Assembly: GCA_937957915.1 (NCBI GenBank)
Contig: CALGNZ010000046.1
Location: 49,934 to 113,933 of the forward strand
DNA length: 64,000 bases
Reading direction: 5' to 3'
From: an uncultured Granulosicoccaceae bacterium
Lineage (GTDB): Bacteria > Pseudomonadota > Gammaproteobacteria > Granulosicoccales > Granulosicoccaceae
Shown: positions 37,699-46,108 of the stretch, piece by piece
Position numbering within the stretch: position 1 is the stretch's first letter
Layout of the letters: each line of letters opens with the position of its first letter
Notes under the pieces: generated by a model
What the model was told of the DNA's origin: nothing
What the model saw: only the letters and a program-made list of their open reading frames with translations
Database searches by the model: none
Made by a program: the position numbers and the translations under genes

Positions 37699-38586
37699 TT
37701 ACGGCATTACGATGGTAAGCGTACCGGAAGGTTGATTGCTGCCAATCACGTTCTCCATATCCTGAGAGCCACCTGCCCCAACATTCTGAATGTCGGAGTC
37801 GATCAGAGGCTTAATGCCGAACGGCTCTGGCGAATTGTCAGGTGATGGCTCAACCGAAATTACCGCCGCCATTCCGATAATATCAACGGCAGGGTTGATG
37901 AAATCCTGCCCTGGAAAAGGTGGAGTCGCTTCGGGACCTGCCGTCGCACCCCCAGCATCGCTATCTGCCGCAGCGGGATTAGTAAATGTACCTGTAGACA
38001 CAGGTCCATCAGCACCGGCGACCCATCCTTCGTAGACCCAGCCTGCCGGCAGCACCGGCAATGACAGGCCTGCCACCGGACCATCTGGGTTCAGCCACCA
38101 AATGCCCTGGGTAAAACTTGCAGTTGGGTCACTGGGTGTGGCGATAATAAAGCTGCCCGTGCTATCGACAAAGTCTGTACCCAGAGCAGCGCCATCAGCG
38201 ATAGTCAGAGTAGATGCAGACTCAACAATGTCACCGGCCAATACGTGGGTGTCTGCCGGAGCAGGATCATCACCTTCGGCCGGCTCAATGGTTAAAATAT
38301 ACTTTGTTGCAGCTTCTGCATCCGCAACACTGACGGTCTGGGTGTCAGCAGTATTACTGGTAAAGCGACCGGTTGATACCGGCGACCCGTTAACCAGCAA
38401 CCAACCCTCATAAACAAAATCTGCTCCTAACGCGTCTAACGCCGCAAACTCGAGGTTCAATGTTGCGAGATCCGAGTTTTGTTGACCGCTACCTGCGTCG
38501 TCATCATCACTACTGCACCCAATCAGGCCTGCGCAGAGCCCAGTTGCGAGTACCACTTTCAAACGCTTGCTTGTCAGCTTTTTCAT
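37699..38586 (-). CDS. lipoprotein with duplicated RskA-like motif
   Basis: A 295-residue protein with a lipoprotein signal peptide: KKLTSKRLKVVLATGLCAGLIGC, lipobox LIGC with Cys24, followed by an acidic SSDDDD linker. Ala/Gly/Asp-rich mature part. Two internal segments are similar: YEGWLLVNGSPVSTGRFT (about residues 59-76) and YEGWVAGADGPVSTGTFT (about 185-202), so the protein is probably two copies of one domain. The motif resembles the C-terminal domain of anti-sigma-K factor RskA (YxLWLI.dG.PVSAGVF), here as a stand-alone envelope protein. Function unknown. It is a single gene, convergent to ybiT. Confidence 0.75.
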   Translation of the reverse strand: MKKLTSKRLKVVLATGLCAGLIGCSSDDDDAGSGQQNSDLATLNLEFAALDALGADFVYEGWLLVNGSPVSTGRFTSNTADTQTVSVADAEAATKYILTIEPAEGDDPAPADTHVLAGDIVESASTLTIADGAALGTDFVDSTGSFIIATPSDPTASFTQGIWWLNPDGPVAGLSLPVLPAGWVYEGWVAGADGPVSTGTFTNPAAADSDAGGATAGPEATPPFPGQDFINPAVDIIGMAAVISVEPSPDNSPEPFGIKPLIDSDIQNVGAGGSQDMENVIGSNQPSGTLTIVMP

Positions 38587-38804
38587 TAATCAATCACCGG
38601 TAAATGTTTGAACCTGTTTACAAACAGGCCTGATTCATAAAGGCAGCAAAACGGTCTTTCCAACGCCTTGCCCCGCAGGGTTTTTTCATCACAGTCAATG
38701 AATCCTGCTGACACTTTTGAATGTTGATCCTCCATTAAGTTGTCACAAAAAGGTCACAAAATTATGTCTTTTCTGGTTCAGTGTGTAACCAGAGAGCGAA
38801 ACTT

Positions 38805-39824
38805 TCAGGCAGCTTTTGGTTTGTCGATATCTTCGTCTGCAGTGCGCTGTCGCTCCACACTCGAAGCGCGCTCGACAGTATTACGCCCCTGGTGCTTGGC
38901 TCTATAGAGCGCCTCATCAGCGCGGGCGATCGTTTCGTTTTGATCTGGCCCATCCAGTCGCTCTTCAGCAACGCCTATGCTGACAGTCACATAGCCGCGA
39001 TCCGCTTTTTCATGCGGCAATGCCAATTTCTCTACGCTCTCGCGTACGTGATTGGCGGCAATTGCCCCGCCTTCCTCACCGACTTCCGGCAACACGATAA
39101 GAAACTCTTCGCCACCATAGCGATACACTGAATCAGTACGCCTGATCATTTTCTTAATTGTCGATGCAATTGCGATCAGCGCCTCATCACCGGCCTGGTG
39201 TCCGTAGTGATCATTGTATGTCTTGAAATGATCGACATCGACAAGAGCCACCGCATAGGGCCGCTTATAGCGTCGGGTACGCTCAAAAACATCGGCAAGT
39301 GTATTGTCCATCGCACGTCTATTACCAATATCAAGCAAGGGGTCACGCATCGAAATACTGGTCAGCACTTCATTTAGCTCTTCCAGTTCCGCTGTTCTTT
39401 CGGCCACACGTTTTTCAAGATTGGCTTTCTGCTGTTCGATTTCGGAGGTGTGAGCACGCAGGATATCGGCACGTGTCACGAGGCCACAGAAGCTCCCGTC
39501 ATCTTCAACCACAACAAGCCGCCGGATACGATTTTTTTGCATTACCACGTTCGCTGAGTGGCAGTCGGAATCTGCTTTTACCGTAATCAGATTGGCCGTC
39601 ATCAGATCTGACAACGTACCGGCAGGTTTCCCCTCTAGCATAGTGGCTGACAAGGCCGTGAAGTCGCGCTCGGTCACGATACCAACCGGTACCCGGTTTT
39701 CTATGATCAACAGGCAGGAAAGCCTGCGTTCTCTCATCAGGTTAGCGGCTTCGACTAAATCAGTACCCCTCTCGACTGTCGCAACATCCGCTGTCATAAA
39801 GCCGCGCAAACTCGCCGGTTGCAT
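38805..39824 (-). CDS. diguanylate cyclase with N-terminal tandem CBS domains
   Basis: A 339-residue cytoplasmic protein without membrane segments. Two CBS motifs (residues about 8-60, with LSCLLIIENRVPVGIVTERDF, and 72-125, with IRRLVVVEDDGSFCGLVTRADIL) are followed by a coiled coil (EQQKANLEKRVAERTAELEEL) and a GGDEF domain (about 160-320). The active loop reads YGGEEFLI, and an RRTD five residues before it is a good inhibitory I-site. It should make c-di-GMP under control of a ligand bound by the CBS pair, probably an adenine nucleotide. The last 20 residues are polar. It is a single gene. Confidence 0.92.
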   Translation of the reverse strand: MQPASLRGFMTADVATVERGTDLVEAANLMRERRLSCLLIIENRVPVGIVTERDFTALSATMLEGKPAGTLSDLMTANLITVKADSDCHSANVVMQKNRIRRLVVVEDDGSFCGLVTRADILRAHTSEIEQQKANLEKRVAERTAELEELNEVLTSISMRDPLLDIGNRRAMDNTLADVFERTRRYKRPYAVALVDVDHFKTYNDHYGHQAGDEALIAIASTIKKMIRRTDSVYRYGGEEFLIVLPEVGEEGGAIAANHVRESVEKLALPHEKADRGYVTVSIGVAEERLDGPDQNETIARADEALYRAKHQGRNTVERASSVERQRTADEDIDKPKAA

Positions 39825-40100
39825 AGCGATATCCTTTCGCTTGTGTGTAACTAACCATCGTCCGGCTTAACTATTCCTTGAAGTTTGGTGCTGAAAAATT
39901 GACGCCCGAACAGCACTCCCCTGTTTCACCGAGCAGTTTTCGTCAGCTTGAAAACACATGAACAGTCACTTCCAGGTGTCTGCCGGGCCAGTTCAGTCAG
40001 TAAAATTGTGTTAGAAAAAGGTGGTAGAGCAACGCTTTATAGAGCGCACCGATTCCAGGGTTTCCGCTCGGGCAAAGCAGCGCTGACTTCTTGCCAAAAG

Positions 40101-40547
40101 CTACCGTACGGCCGCACCACGCAGCATCCAGATCGAGTCGATAGCATTCCAGCGAGTTTGCGCATAACCACTATCGACAACCGGTTTCAGGGCTTGTTGC
40201 CATGCGGCCTCACCATAGGATACCCAGCCTTGTTCATCAACCACCATACCGTCAAACCCGCACTGAAAAGCAAGCGTCAGCTGATCGGGATTCAGCCGGC
40301 CACAAGCGTACAACAATCCTTTGTAGCCATCATTTTCTCTTAGCTCTGCCGCCGAGGAAAAACCACGACCATCCGCCACAGACTGGAATTCGATCAATAA
40401 CACCTGCTCGCTACTGACTAGTTTCTCGAGTGCATAGTTGTCACCAGTTTCCAGTTCAGTCTGGAGCGCTATTGTTATTGCTGCGTTAACCCACTCATCA
40501 TCAACCAGACGAACTTCGCCACCGCTGCTAAGCAGTCTGTATTGCAT
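40101..40547 (-). CDS. DUF934 protein of the sulfite-reductase operon
   Basis: A 148-residue DUF934 protein. I start at ATG 40547, six bases after GGAGA and overlapping the end of the hemoprotein gene by 20 bases; the listed frame can be extended but then runs through the hemoprotein gene. Visible blocks are EVRLVDDEWV, LIEFQSVADGRGFSSAAELRE, GLLYACGRLNPDQLTLAFQCGFDGMVV. The family is found almost always beside cysI-type sulfite reductases and is thought to help electron transfer or assembly; direct biochemistry is limited. Confidence 0.88.
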   Translation of the reverse strand: MQYRLLSSGGEVRLVDDEWVNAAITIALQTELETGDNYALEKLVSSEQVLLIEFQSVADGRGFSSAAELRENDGYKGLLYACGRLNPDQLTLAFQCGFDGMVVDEQGWVSYGEAAWQQALKPVVDSGYAQTRWNAIDSIWMLRGAAVR

Positions 40548-42246
40548 GATCGTCTCCATAGATAGAATCTTTAAAGGCTGCCTTGCCAATTCGCTGGTAA
40601 GTATCGCTGAAGGTCTCGGTGAGCTGCCGCTTATCCAGATACACATCTATAATTCGGTCTACCGCCGGTGCTATCTCAGAAGCCAGTAACCCCCGCCCCA
40701 TGCGCTCGCCGATGCGGGCATTTTCATCGCTGCGGCCGCCCAGTGTAATTTGATAGTTTTCAACACCACCCCGATCGAGACCGAGTATTCCAATGTTGGC
40801 CACATGATGATGTGCACACGCATTGATACAGCCCGAGATATTGACCGACAAGTCTCCTACCGACGTTACTTTTTCTTTTGCACGAATATGTGCGGCTATC
40901 TCCTGCGCAACAGGAATGGAGCGCGCGGTTGCCAGCGCACAGTAGTCCATGCCCGGGCAGGCAATAATGTCGCTGGGTAGATCAATATTGCTGGTCGCCA
41001 GATTCGCATCAGACAATCGCTGCCAGACACTCGCCAGATCAGTCTGTTTCACATGTGGCAGTACCACATTCTGTCGATGTGTTACGCGCAGTTCGCTATG
41101 CGAATAGTCATCGGCGATACTCGCAAACTCTCGCATTTCATCTGCACTGGCATCACCGGGAATGCCCTCGATGCGTTTCAACGACACGACTACTATCGCA
41201 TAGCCGTGCTGTTTGTGTTGTTTCACATTGCGCTCCAGCCAGCGGTTATACTCGTGTGCTACAGGCGCGTTAAGATCAGATGTACCGGTCAGGCTCACCG
41301 CCAGATTCGCAGGCTCGTCAGGTTCCGGGTTCTCGTCTTCAGGTATCTCGTGATAGAGCGGCTTGATAAACCGGCTGTCCAGTCGCGAGAGCTCCGCTTC
41401 CACAGGCTCAAAGCGGCTTTTATCAATTTTACTAAAAACCTCTTCAACTTCGGCTTGCAGCTCGGCCAGTCCAACCTCCGCCAACAAGATTTTTATCCGT
41501 GCCTTGTATTTGTTATCACGACGTCCGTAGCGGTTGTAAACGCGCATTGTTGCCTCAAGGTATGGCAACAGCTCGGTTATAGAAACGTTTTCACGAAACA
41601 GCTGAGCTATCTTCGGCGTTCTGCCCTGACCACCGCCGAGCCAGATATCAACGAGAACTTTTCCATCGGCACCTGACTTGAGTCGGAGACCGATATCATG
41701 AACTTTTATAGCTGCTCGATCATTGGCGCTACCTGTTATTGCAAACTTGAATTTACGTGGCAGATAACGGAACTCCGGGTGCAGCGTCGACCACTGTCGC
41801 AGCAGTTCTGCCAGCGGGCGTGGATCCACTTCCTCATCTGCGGCCACACCGGCAAATGGATCCGTGGTGATATTGCGAATACAGTTGCCACTGGTTTGAA
41901 TAGCATGCATTTGTATCGATGCAAGTTCATCCAGTATATCCGGTGTGTCCACCAGCGCAGGCCAGTTGAACTGTATGTTCTGCCTGGTGGTAAAGTGCCC
42001 GTAACCTCGATCATACCGATCCGCTATGTAGGCCAGCTTGCGCATTTGCGCTGATGAAAGTACCCCATAGGGAATCGCCACCCTCAACATATAGGCGTGC
42101 AATTGAAGATATAAACCATTCATCAAGCGCAGCGGTTTAAATTCGTCTTCGCTAATTAAGCCACTAAGGCGTCGCGACACCTGCTGCCGAAACTCCTGGC
42201 TACGCTGATCCACCAGTTTCTGATCATGTTGATCGTATTGGTACAT
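40528..42246 (-). CDS. cysI: sulfite reductase hemoprotein (ferredoxin-type)
   Basis: A 572-residue siroheme/4Fe-4S reductase. The cluster-binding cysteines are in ACPGMDYCALA (CX5C) and SGCINACAHHH (CX3C), with the substrate-contact regions YGHFTTRQNIQFNWP and SELRVTHRQNVVLPH. This is the one-subunit class that takes electrons from ferredoxin or a flavoprotein rather than from CysJ. It could act on sulfite or nitrite; DUF934 and DUF2849 neighbours favour sulfite. The start is ATG 42246, seven bases after GGAGAGG; a GTG two codons earlier is too close to that site. Makes sulfide for cysteine and for metZ. Confidence 0.88.
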   Translation of the reverse strand: MYQYDQHDQKLVDQRSQEFRQQVSRRLSGLISEDEFKPLRLMNGLYLQLHAYMLRVAIPYGVLSSAQMRKLAYIADRYDRGYGHFTTRQNIQFNWPALVDTPDILDELASIQMHAIQTSGNCIRNITTDPFAGVAADEEVDPRPLAELLRQWSTLHPEFRYLPRKFKFAITGSANDRAAIKVHDIGLRLKSGADGKVLVDIWLGGGQGRTPKIAQLFRENVSITELLPYLEATMRVYNRYGRRDNKYKARIKILLAEVGLAELQAEVEEVFSKIDKSRFEPVEAELSRLDSRFIKPLYHEIPEDENPEPDEPANLAVSLTGTSDLNAPVAHEYNRWLERNVKQHKQHGYAIVVVSLKRIEGIPGDASADEMREFASIADDYSHSELRVTHRQNVVLPHVKQTDLASVWQRLSDANLATSNIDLPSDIIACPGMDYCALATARSIPVAQEIAAHIRAKEKVTSVGDLSVNISGCINACAHHHVANIGILGLDRGGVENYQITLGGRSDENARIGERMGRGLLASEIAPAVDRIIDVYLDKRQLTETFSDTYQRIGKAAFKDSIYGDDHAIQTA

Positions 42247-42248
42247 AA

Positions 42249-42641
42249 TCACGCCTCTCCTGATACGCTATACGCAAGCTCAACCTGACACGCTGCAGAT
42301 CGAGATGGCAACCCGGGGTGACACTTTGAATAACTACGCCCCGGCTGGTAGTCAACACTCGGCCCACATACTCGCAACGCTTCCCTGAGCACTATCGGCT
42401 CACCTGATTCACTACTGTCCGTCAGGTAGGCGCCTGTGACTATGTTATCCGCTTCGTCTTTTGCCGCAATACTCAATGCATCGCTGGCTCCGATTTCATC
42501 GACCACAACCATCGCCTCGGACAATTGCTCTGTCCATTCTCCGGCAACTGTCAGAAACACGGTGAGCCCGCTGCGCAGATCGTTGGCTATGATGATCCCC
42601 ATTCGTTTGTCATCATTTTCTCTATTATTTTTCATGGTCAT
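42249..42641 (-). CDS. DUF2849 protein of the sulfite-reductase operon
   Basis: A 130-residue protein with the DUF2849 features ANDLRSGLTVFLTVAGEW, AAKDEADNIVTGAYLTD and a conserved IVLREALRVCGPSVDYQPG end. I start at ATG 42641, seven bases after GGAG; the frame reaches back to 42665, overlapping the preceding gene. Its stop lies just before the hemoprotein start. Genes of this family are found with cysI in alpha- and gammaproteobacteria; its role is unknown but is tied to sulfite reduction. Confidence 0.82.
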   Translation of the reverse strand: MTMKNNRENDDKRMGIIIANDLRSGLTVFLTVAGEWTEQLSEAMVVVDEIGASDALSIAAKDEADNIVTGAYLTDSSESGEPIVLREALRVCGPSVDYQPGRSYSKCHPGLPSRSAACQVELAYSVSGEA

Positions 42642-42654
42642 CTGATGCTCCACG

Positions 42655-43704
42655 CTAAGCCGCATACTGATCGGGTTCAGAGCCGTCGACGCCCAGTCGC
42701 TGGTGCATCAGAGTACTCGTCGTGGTGTATTGAAGAGATGCCTTCTTACCCGGATTCAACTGTTCCTTAATCGCAAATGCAGCCAAGGCGGCCTCATGAA
42801 AACCACTCAGTATCAGCTTCTTTTTACCGGGATAGAAATTAATATCACCAATGGAATAAATACCGGGCTGACTGGTTTGAAAACGCTGCGGGTCAACGAC
42901 AAACTGATTTCTATGTCGGTCGATCAGCCAGTTCGCCATTGGCCCCAGGTTTGGTGACAATCCATAGAACACCAACAGATGATCAAGCTCTACTCTCCGT
43001 GTTACGCCGTCCGGTGACATGACTTCCAGGCTACAAAGAACATCGTTTGATTCCACAAGGCCTGTGACATTACCTGCCAAAAACTGCATTTCGTGGTTAG
43101 CACAAAGTTGTTGCATTCGATCAACAGAGGCAGGTGCCGCCTTGAATTGTTGCGAGCGATGAATAAGCACCACGCTGTTTGCAAAAGGCTGCAGATTCAA
43201 CGCCCAGTCGAGCGCTGAATCACCTCCTCCCAGAACCACAATATCTTTGCCGTGGTGTATTTCCGGATTTTTAACCGAGTAGAACAGCGTGCTGTTCAAA
43301 TGATTACCGGCATTCGCAATCTTCAGCCTGACCGGCTCGAAGGCGCCGACCCCACCGGCGATTACAACCGCTTTAGTGTGAAACGCCTTGCCGACACTGG
43401 TCGTTACTTTCCACTCGGCATCAGTTAACTTTTCTATCGCTACCACCTGCTCACCGAGATGGAATACCGGATCAAACGGTGCTGCCTGCTGCAGCAGGTT
43501 ATCCACCAGCTGCTGCGCTCCGATCACAGGTACTCCGGGTATATCGTAGATTGGCTTGTCCGGATACAGCTCCGTACACTGGCCACCGGGCCTGTCAAGC
43601 GCCTCGATAACGTGCGCTCGCAACCCGAGCAGCCCGAGCTCAAATACCTGAAACAGCCCAACAGGGCCAGCGCCAACAATTACTACATCGGTGTGAATAG
43701 TCAT
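42655..43704 (-). CDS. ferredoxin-NADP+ reductase, thioredoxin-reductase-like type
   Basis: A 349-residue flavoprotein of the TrxR-like FNR group (YumC-like). FAD site VVIVGAGPVGLFQVFELG with GGQCTELYPDKPIYDIPG, a loop specific to FNR of this class, then the NADP site VLGGGDSALDWALNL and IYSIGDINFYPGKKKLILSG. There is no CxxC pair, which rules out thioredoxin reductase. It supplies ferredoxin electrons, most simply to the sulfite reductase encoded next. The start is ATG 43704 (a TTG three codons before is possible). First gene of the leftward operon. Confidence 0.9.
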   Translation of the reverse strand: MTIHTDVVIVGAGPVGLFQVFELGLLGLRAHVIEALDRPGGQCTELYPDKPIYDIPGVPVIGAQQLVDNLLQQAAPFDPVFHLGEQVVAIEKLTDAEWKVTTSVGKAFHTKAVVIAGGVGAFEPVRLKIANAGNHLNSTLFYSVKNPEIHHGKDIVVLGGGDSALDWALNLQPFANSVVLIHRSQQFKAAPASVDRMQQLCANHEMQFLAGNVTGLVESNDVLCSLEVMSPDGVTRRVELDHLLVFYGLSPNLGPMANWLIDRHRNQFVVDPQRFQTSQPGIYSIGDINFYPGKKKLILSGFHEAALAAFAIKEQLNPGKKASLQYTTTSTLMHQRLGVDGSEPDQYAA

Positions 43705-43804
43705 AAGCGACAAAATGATCTGGGAGTGTTGAAAGATCGAGGCTGATAATCAGCGCGTCGGGCCGCTATAGTTGAAAACTATTCCGATTAAATCAATAAA
43801 AAAG

Positions 43805-43824
43805 AATTATATTGTAAGATAATT
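43805..43824. promoter_or_regulatory. candidate Lrp-type operator in the divergent region
   Basis: AATTATATTGTAAGATAATT is a 20-base imperfect palindrome (8 of 10 symmetric pairs), AT-rich like known Lrp/AsnC sites. It lies between the Lrp-type gene (about 40 bases from its ATG) and the FNR operon. A TATAAT word on the minus strand (43806-43811) overlaps it, so binding there could block the operon promoter. The 43705-43863 region is otherwise AT-rich. Confidence 0.45.
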
Positions 43825-43863
43825 TATTTTTAGAACCTTAAACCGAACAAAATTCAGAATCAC

Positions 43864-44352
43864 ATGCCAAAATCAGAACGCAAAACGGACCCCAGTGAAA
43901 CGCTGGATGCAACCGACAGAGCGCTGCTGGCTCAGCTGCAAATCGACGCTACCTGGTCGATGGACCGGTTGGCAAAGCACGCAGGCATTTCAAAAACCGC
44001 AGCCTGGAACCGGGTACAGAAACTTCAACAGGAGGGCGTCATTCAGAAACAGGTGGCAGTTCTGGATGCAGACAAAATAGGATTACCCGAAACTTTTTTT
44101 ATAGCCGTAAAAACAAATCAGCACCAGAAGCAGTGGCTAATGAAATTTCACAAGGTTATCAAGCGTTATCCGGAAATCGTTGAGGTACATCGGCTGGCAG
44201 GGGAAGTCGACTACCTGATGAAAGTACAGGTCGCTTCAACGCGAGATTTCGACGCGCTCTACCAGGAACTGGTGAGCGAGATCGACCTCTACAGCGTAAC
44301 CTCCAGCCTGTCTATGGAAGTGTTAAAGCATGAAACTGCTCTACCCATTTAA
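43864..44352 (+). CDS. Lrp/AsnC-family transcriptional regulator
   Basis: A 162-residue regulator. The helix-turn-helix (about residues 15-60) reads LDATDRALLAQLQIDATWS ... HAGISKTAAWNRVQKLQQEGV, followed by the RAM/ligand domain with GLPETFFIAVKTNQHQ and VHRLAGEVDYLMKVQV (the GxxDY ligand-loop signature). The gene is divergent from the sulfite-reduction operon, which makes that operon the likely target, perhaps in response to cysteine, methionine or another amino acid; this is inference from position. Start ATG 43864. Confidence 0.93.
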   Translation: MPKSERKTDPSETLDATDRALLAQLQIDATWSMDRLAKHAGISKTAAWNRVQKLQQEGVIQKQVAVLDADKIGLPETFFIAVKTNQHQKQWLMKFHKVIKRYPEIVEVHRLAGEVDYLMKVQVASTRDFDALYQELVSEIDLYSVTSSLSMEVLKHETALPI

Positions 44353-44385
44353 TAGCGCGATTTAACAGCGCGATTTGAAAACGCA
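44347..44385. repeat. three-unit 13-bp repeat over the Lrp stop codon
   Basis: Units ATTTAATAGCGCG (44347-44359), ATTTAACAGCGCG (44360-44372) and a degraded ATTTGAAAACGC follow each other. The first unit contains the TAA stop of the Lrp-type gene. Confidence 0.6.
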
Positions 44386-44463
44386 TATACCTAAACTACG
44401 TACCTGAGCAACAAACCCGGGTGTTAAACAGGGACAGGACAGGAGCCACGGGAATAGTTACCT

Positions 44464-45468
44464 TCAGATAACCTTTTTAACCATCATCACTACGGTTTCG
44501 ATGTCGTCCGTAGATATGTCCCGGTGCACAACCAGCCGCGTAGTTGCTGCCGGTGAAATAATAATGTCGTGCTCTTTCAAGCGTGTTGCCAATCGACCGG
44601 CAGTGGCTTCCCCACAGGGCAAAAATACCATATTGGTTTGCCAACAGTCGGCATCAACATTCAGTCCATCAATCGCTGACAACCCTCGATGCAGCAACTT
44701 GGCGTTGTTGTGGTCGTCCTGCAGTCGCTCAACGTTTTCATTCAGTGCAACGATCCCTGCAGCGGCTATATAACCCGCCTGCCTCATACCGCCACCGAGC
44801 ACCTTGCGCCAGCGTCGGGCAGAATCAATCAGTTCAGCGCTGCCACACAACACAGAGCCCACCGGCGCACAGAGCCCTTTGGACAGGCAGACAGATACCG
44901 AATCAAAATACCGGCTAATCTCTTTGATGTCGACCTTGTGGTGGACACTTGCATTAAACACTCGGGCACCGTCCAGATGCAAAGCCAAACCGCGTGAGTC
45001 CACCAGCTCGCGCACCGCCGCCAGGTAATCCATCGGCAGTGGCTTACCGCCAATTGTATTTTCCAGTGCGACGAGTCTGGTATTGGCGAAATGAATATCA
45101 TCCGGCTTTATTGCGGCTTCAATTCGATCAAGGGGGATCGTGCCATCTGCACGGGTATCGAGTGGTTGCGGCTGTATGCTGCCTAACACGGCGGCTCCGC
45201 CACCTTCGTATTTGTAGGTGTGAGCGACCTGGCCAACAATATACTCATCACCGCGCTGACAATGTGCCAGCAGCGCCAGTAAATTGGTCTGCGTACCGCT
45301 ACTGGCAAAAATTGCTGACTCAAATCCAAGCTTTTCCGCCGCCAGAGTTTCAAGCTGATTGACGGTAGGGTCTTCACCATAGACGTCGTCACCGACGGCA
45401 GCAGCGGCCATGGCCGCAAGCATTGATTCTGTAGGGCGGGTAACGGTGTCACTGCGTAAATCTATCAT
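44464..45468 (-). CDS. ltaE: low-specificity L-threonine aldolase
   Basis: A 334-residue PLP enzyme that cleaves threonine and allo-threonine to glycine and acetaldehyde. It begins IDLRSDTVTRPTESMLAAM and contains GDDVYGEDPTVNQLE, ASSGTQTNLLALLAHC, ALENTIGGKPLPMDYL, LDGARVFNASV and the PLP lysine in VSVCLSKGLCAPVGSVL. I start at ATG 45468; the frame continues 25 codons upstream but that part overlaps the preceding gene. It ends the leftward run pyrF-phosphoribosyltransferase-ltaE. Confidence 0.95.
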   Translation of the reverse strand: MIDLRSDTVTRPTESMLAAMAAAAVGDDVYGEDPTVNQLETLAAEKLGFESAIFASSGTQTNLLALLAHCQRGDEYIVGQVAHTYKYEGGGAAVLGSIQPQPLDTRADGTIPLDRIEAAIKPDDIHFANTRLVALENTIGGKPLPMDYLAAVRELVDSRGLALHLDGARVFNASVHHKVDIKEISRYFDSVSVCLSKGLCAPVGSVLCGSAELIDSARRWRKVLGGGMRQAGYIAAAGIVALNENVERLQDDHNNAKLLHRGLSAIDGLNVDADCWQTNMVFLPCGEATAGRLATRLKEHDIIISPAATTRLVVHRDISTDDIETVVMMVKKVI

Positions 45469-45496
45469 GTAGGGATTCTCGTCGACGGTGCGCTGG

Positions 45497-46108
45497 TTAA
45501 CCGCCAGACTTACTGGCGTAGAACTCATCCATATCTTCCACAAACGGTGACAAATCAGCTTTATTATCTCTGATCTCTTCCCGATTCAAACCATCCATCT
45601 CATGAGGAAAGACAAGCCATCGATCGGTTTCATGCAAATAGTAGTGAGGACTGAGCGCAGTCATGTTTTTCTCTGGCTTGAAATACGGTGTGGCTATACG
45701 AATATCCTCCGGCGTATTGCGACGGGCTTTGGCGGTTAGCGTTTGCACAACCCCCTGTACACTTAAGCCCGTATCGTACACATCGTCGACAATCAGCAGC
45801 GAGTCATCGGCATTCACATTGGTGATCAGGTAGTCCAGCCCGTGCACCCTGACCGGCGCTTCGAGTCGACTTTTACCGCTGTAGGATGACGTACGAATAG
45901 AAATATGGTCCGTATGCACACCATAAAAATCCAGTATCTCCTGCACCGCAATACCAACCGGTGTACCACCGCGCCAAACACCGACAATAAAGTTCGGATG
46001 AAAGCCACTCTTCAGAATGTTTACACCAAGTTTCCAGGAATCCTCGAGCAATGACTGCGCTGAGATATAGAGTTTTTCCGGAGAAGCATCTGACGGTTCG
46101 GCATTCAT
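45497..46108 (-). CDS. phosphoribosyltransferase-domain protein
   Basis: A 203-residue type I phosphoribosyltransferase. The PRPP loop is LLIVDDVYDTGLSVQGVV and the pyrophosphate loop is VGVWRGGTPVGIAVQE. It resembles the hypoxanthine/xanthine-guanine phosphoribosyltransferase family of archaea and proteobacteria, but the base cannot be told from sequence. Its ATG overlaps the TAA of pyrF by one base (TAATG), so translation is coupled. A pyrimidine- or purine-salvage role is plausible given pyrF, as inference. Confidence 0.85.
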   Translation of the reverse strand: MNAEPSDASPEKLYISAQSLLEDSWKLGVNILKSGFHPNFIVGVWRGGTPVGIAVQEILDFYGVHTDHISIRTSSYSGKSRLEAPVRVHGLDYLITNVNADDSLLIVDDVYDTGLSVQGVVQTLTAKARRNTPEDIRIATPYFKPEKNMTALSPHYYLHETDRWLVFPHEMDGLNREEIRDNKADLSPFVEDMDEFYASKSGG

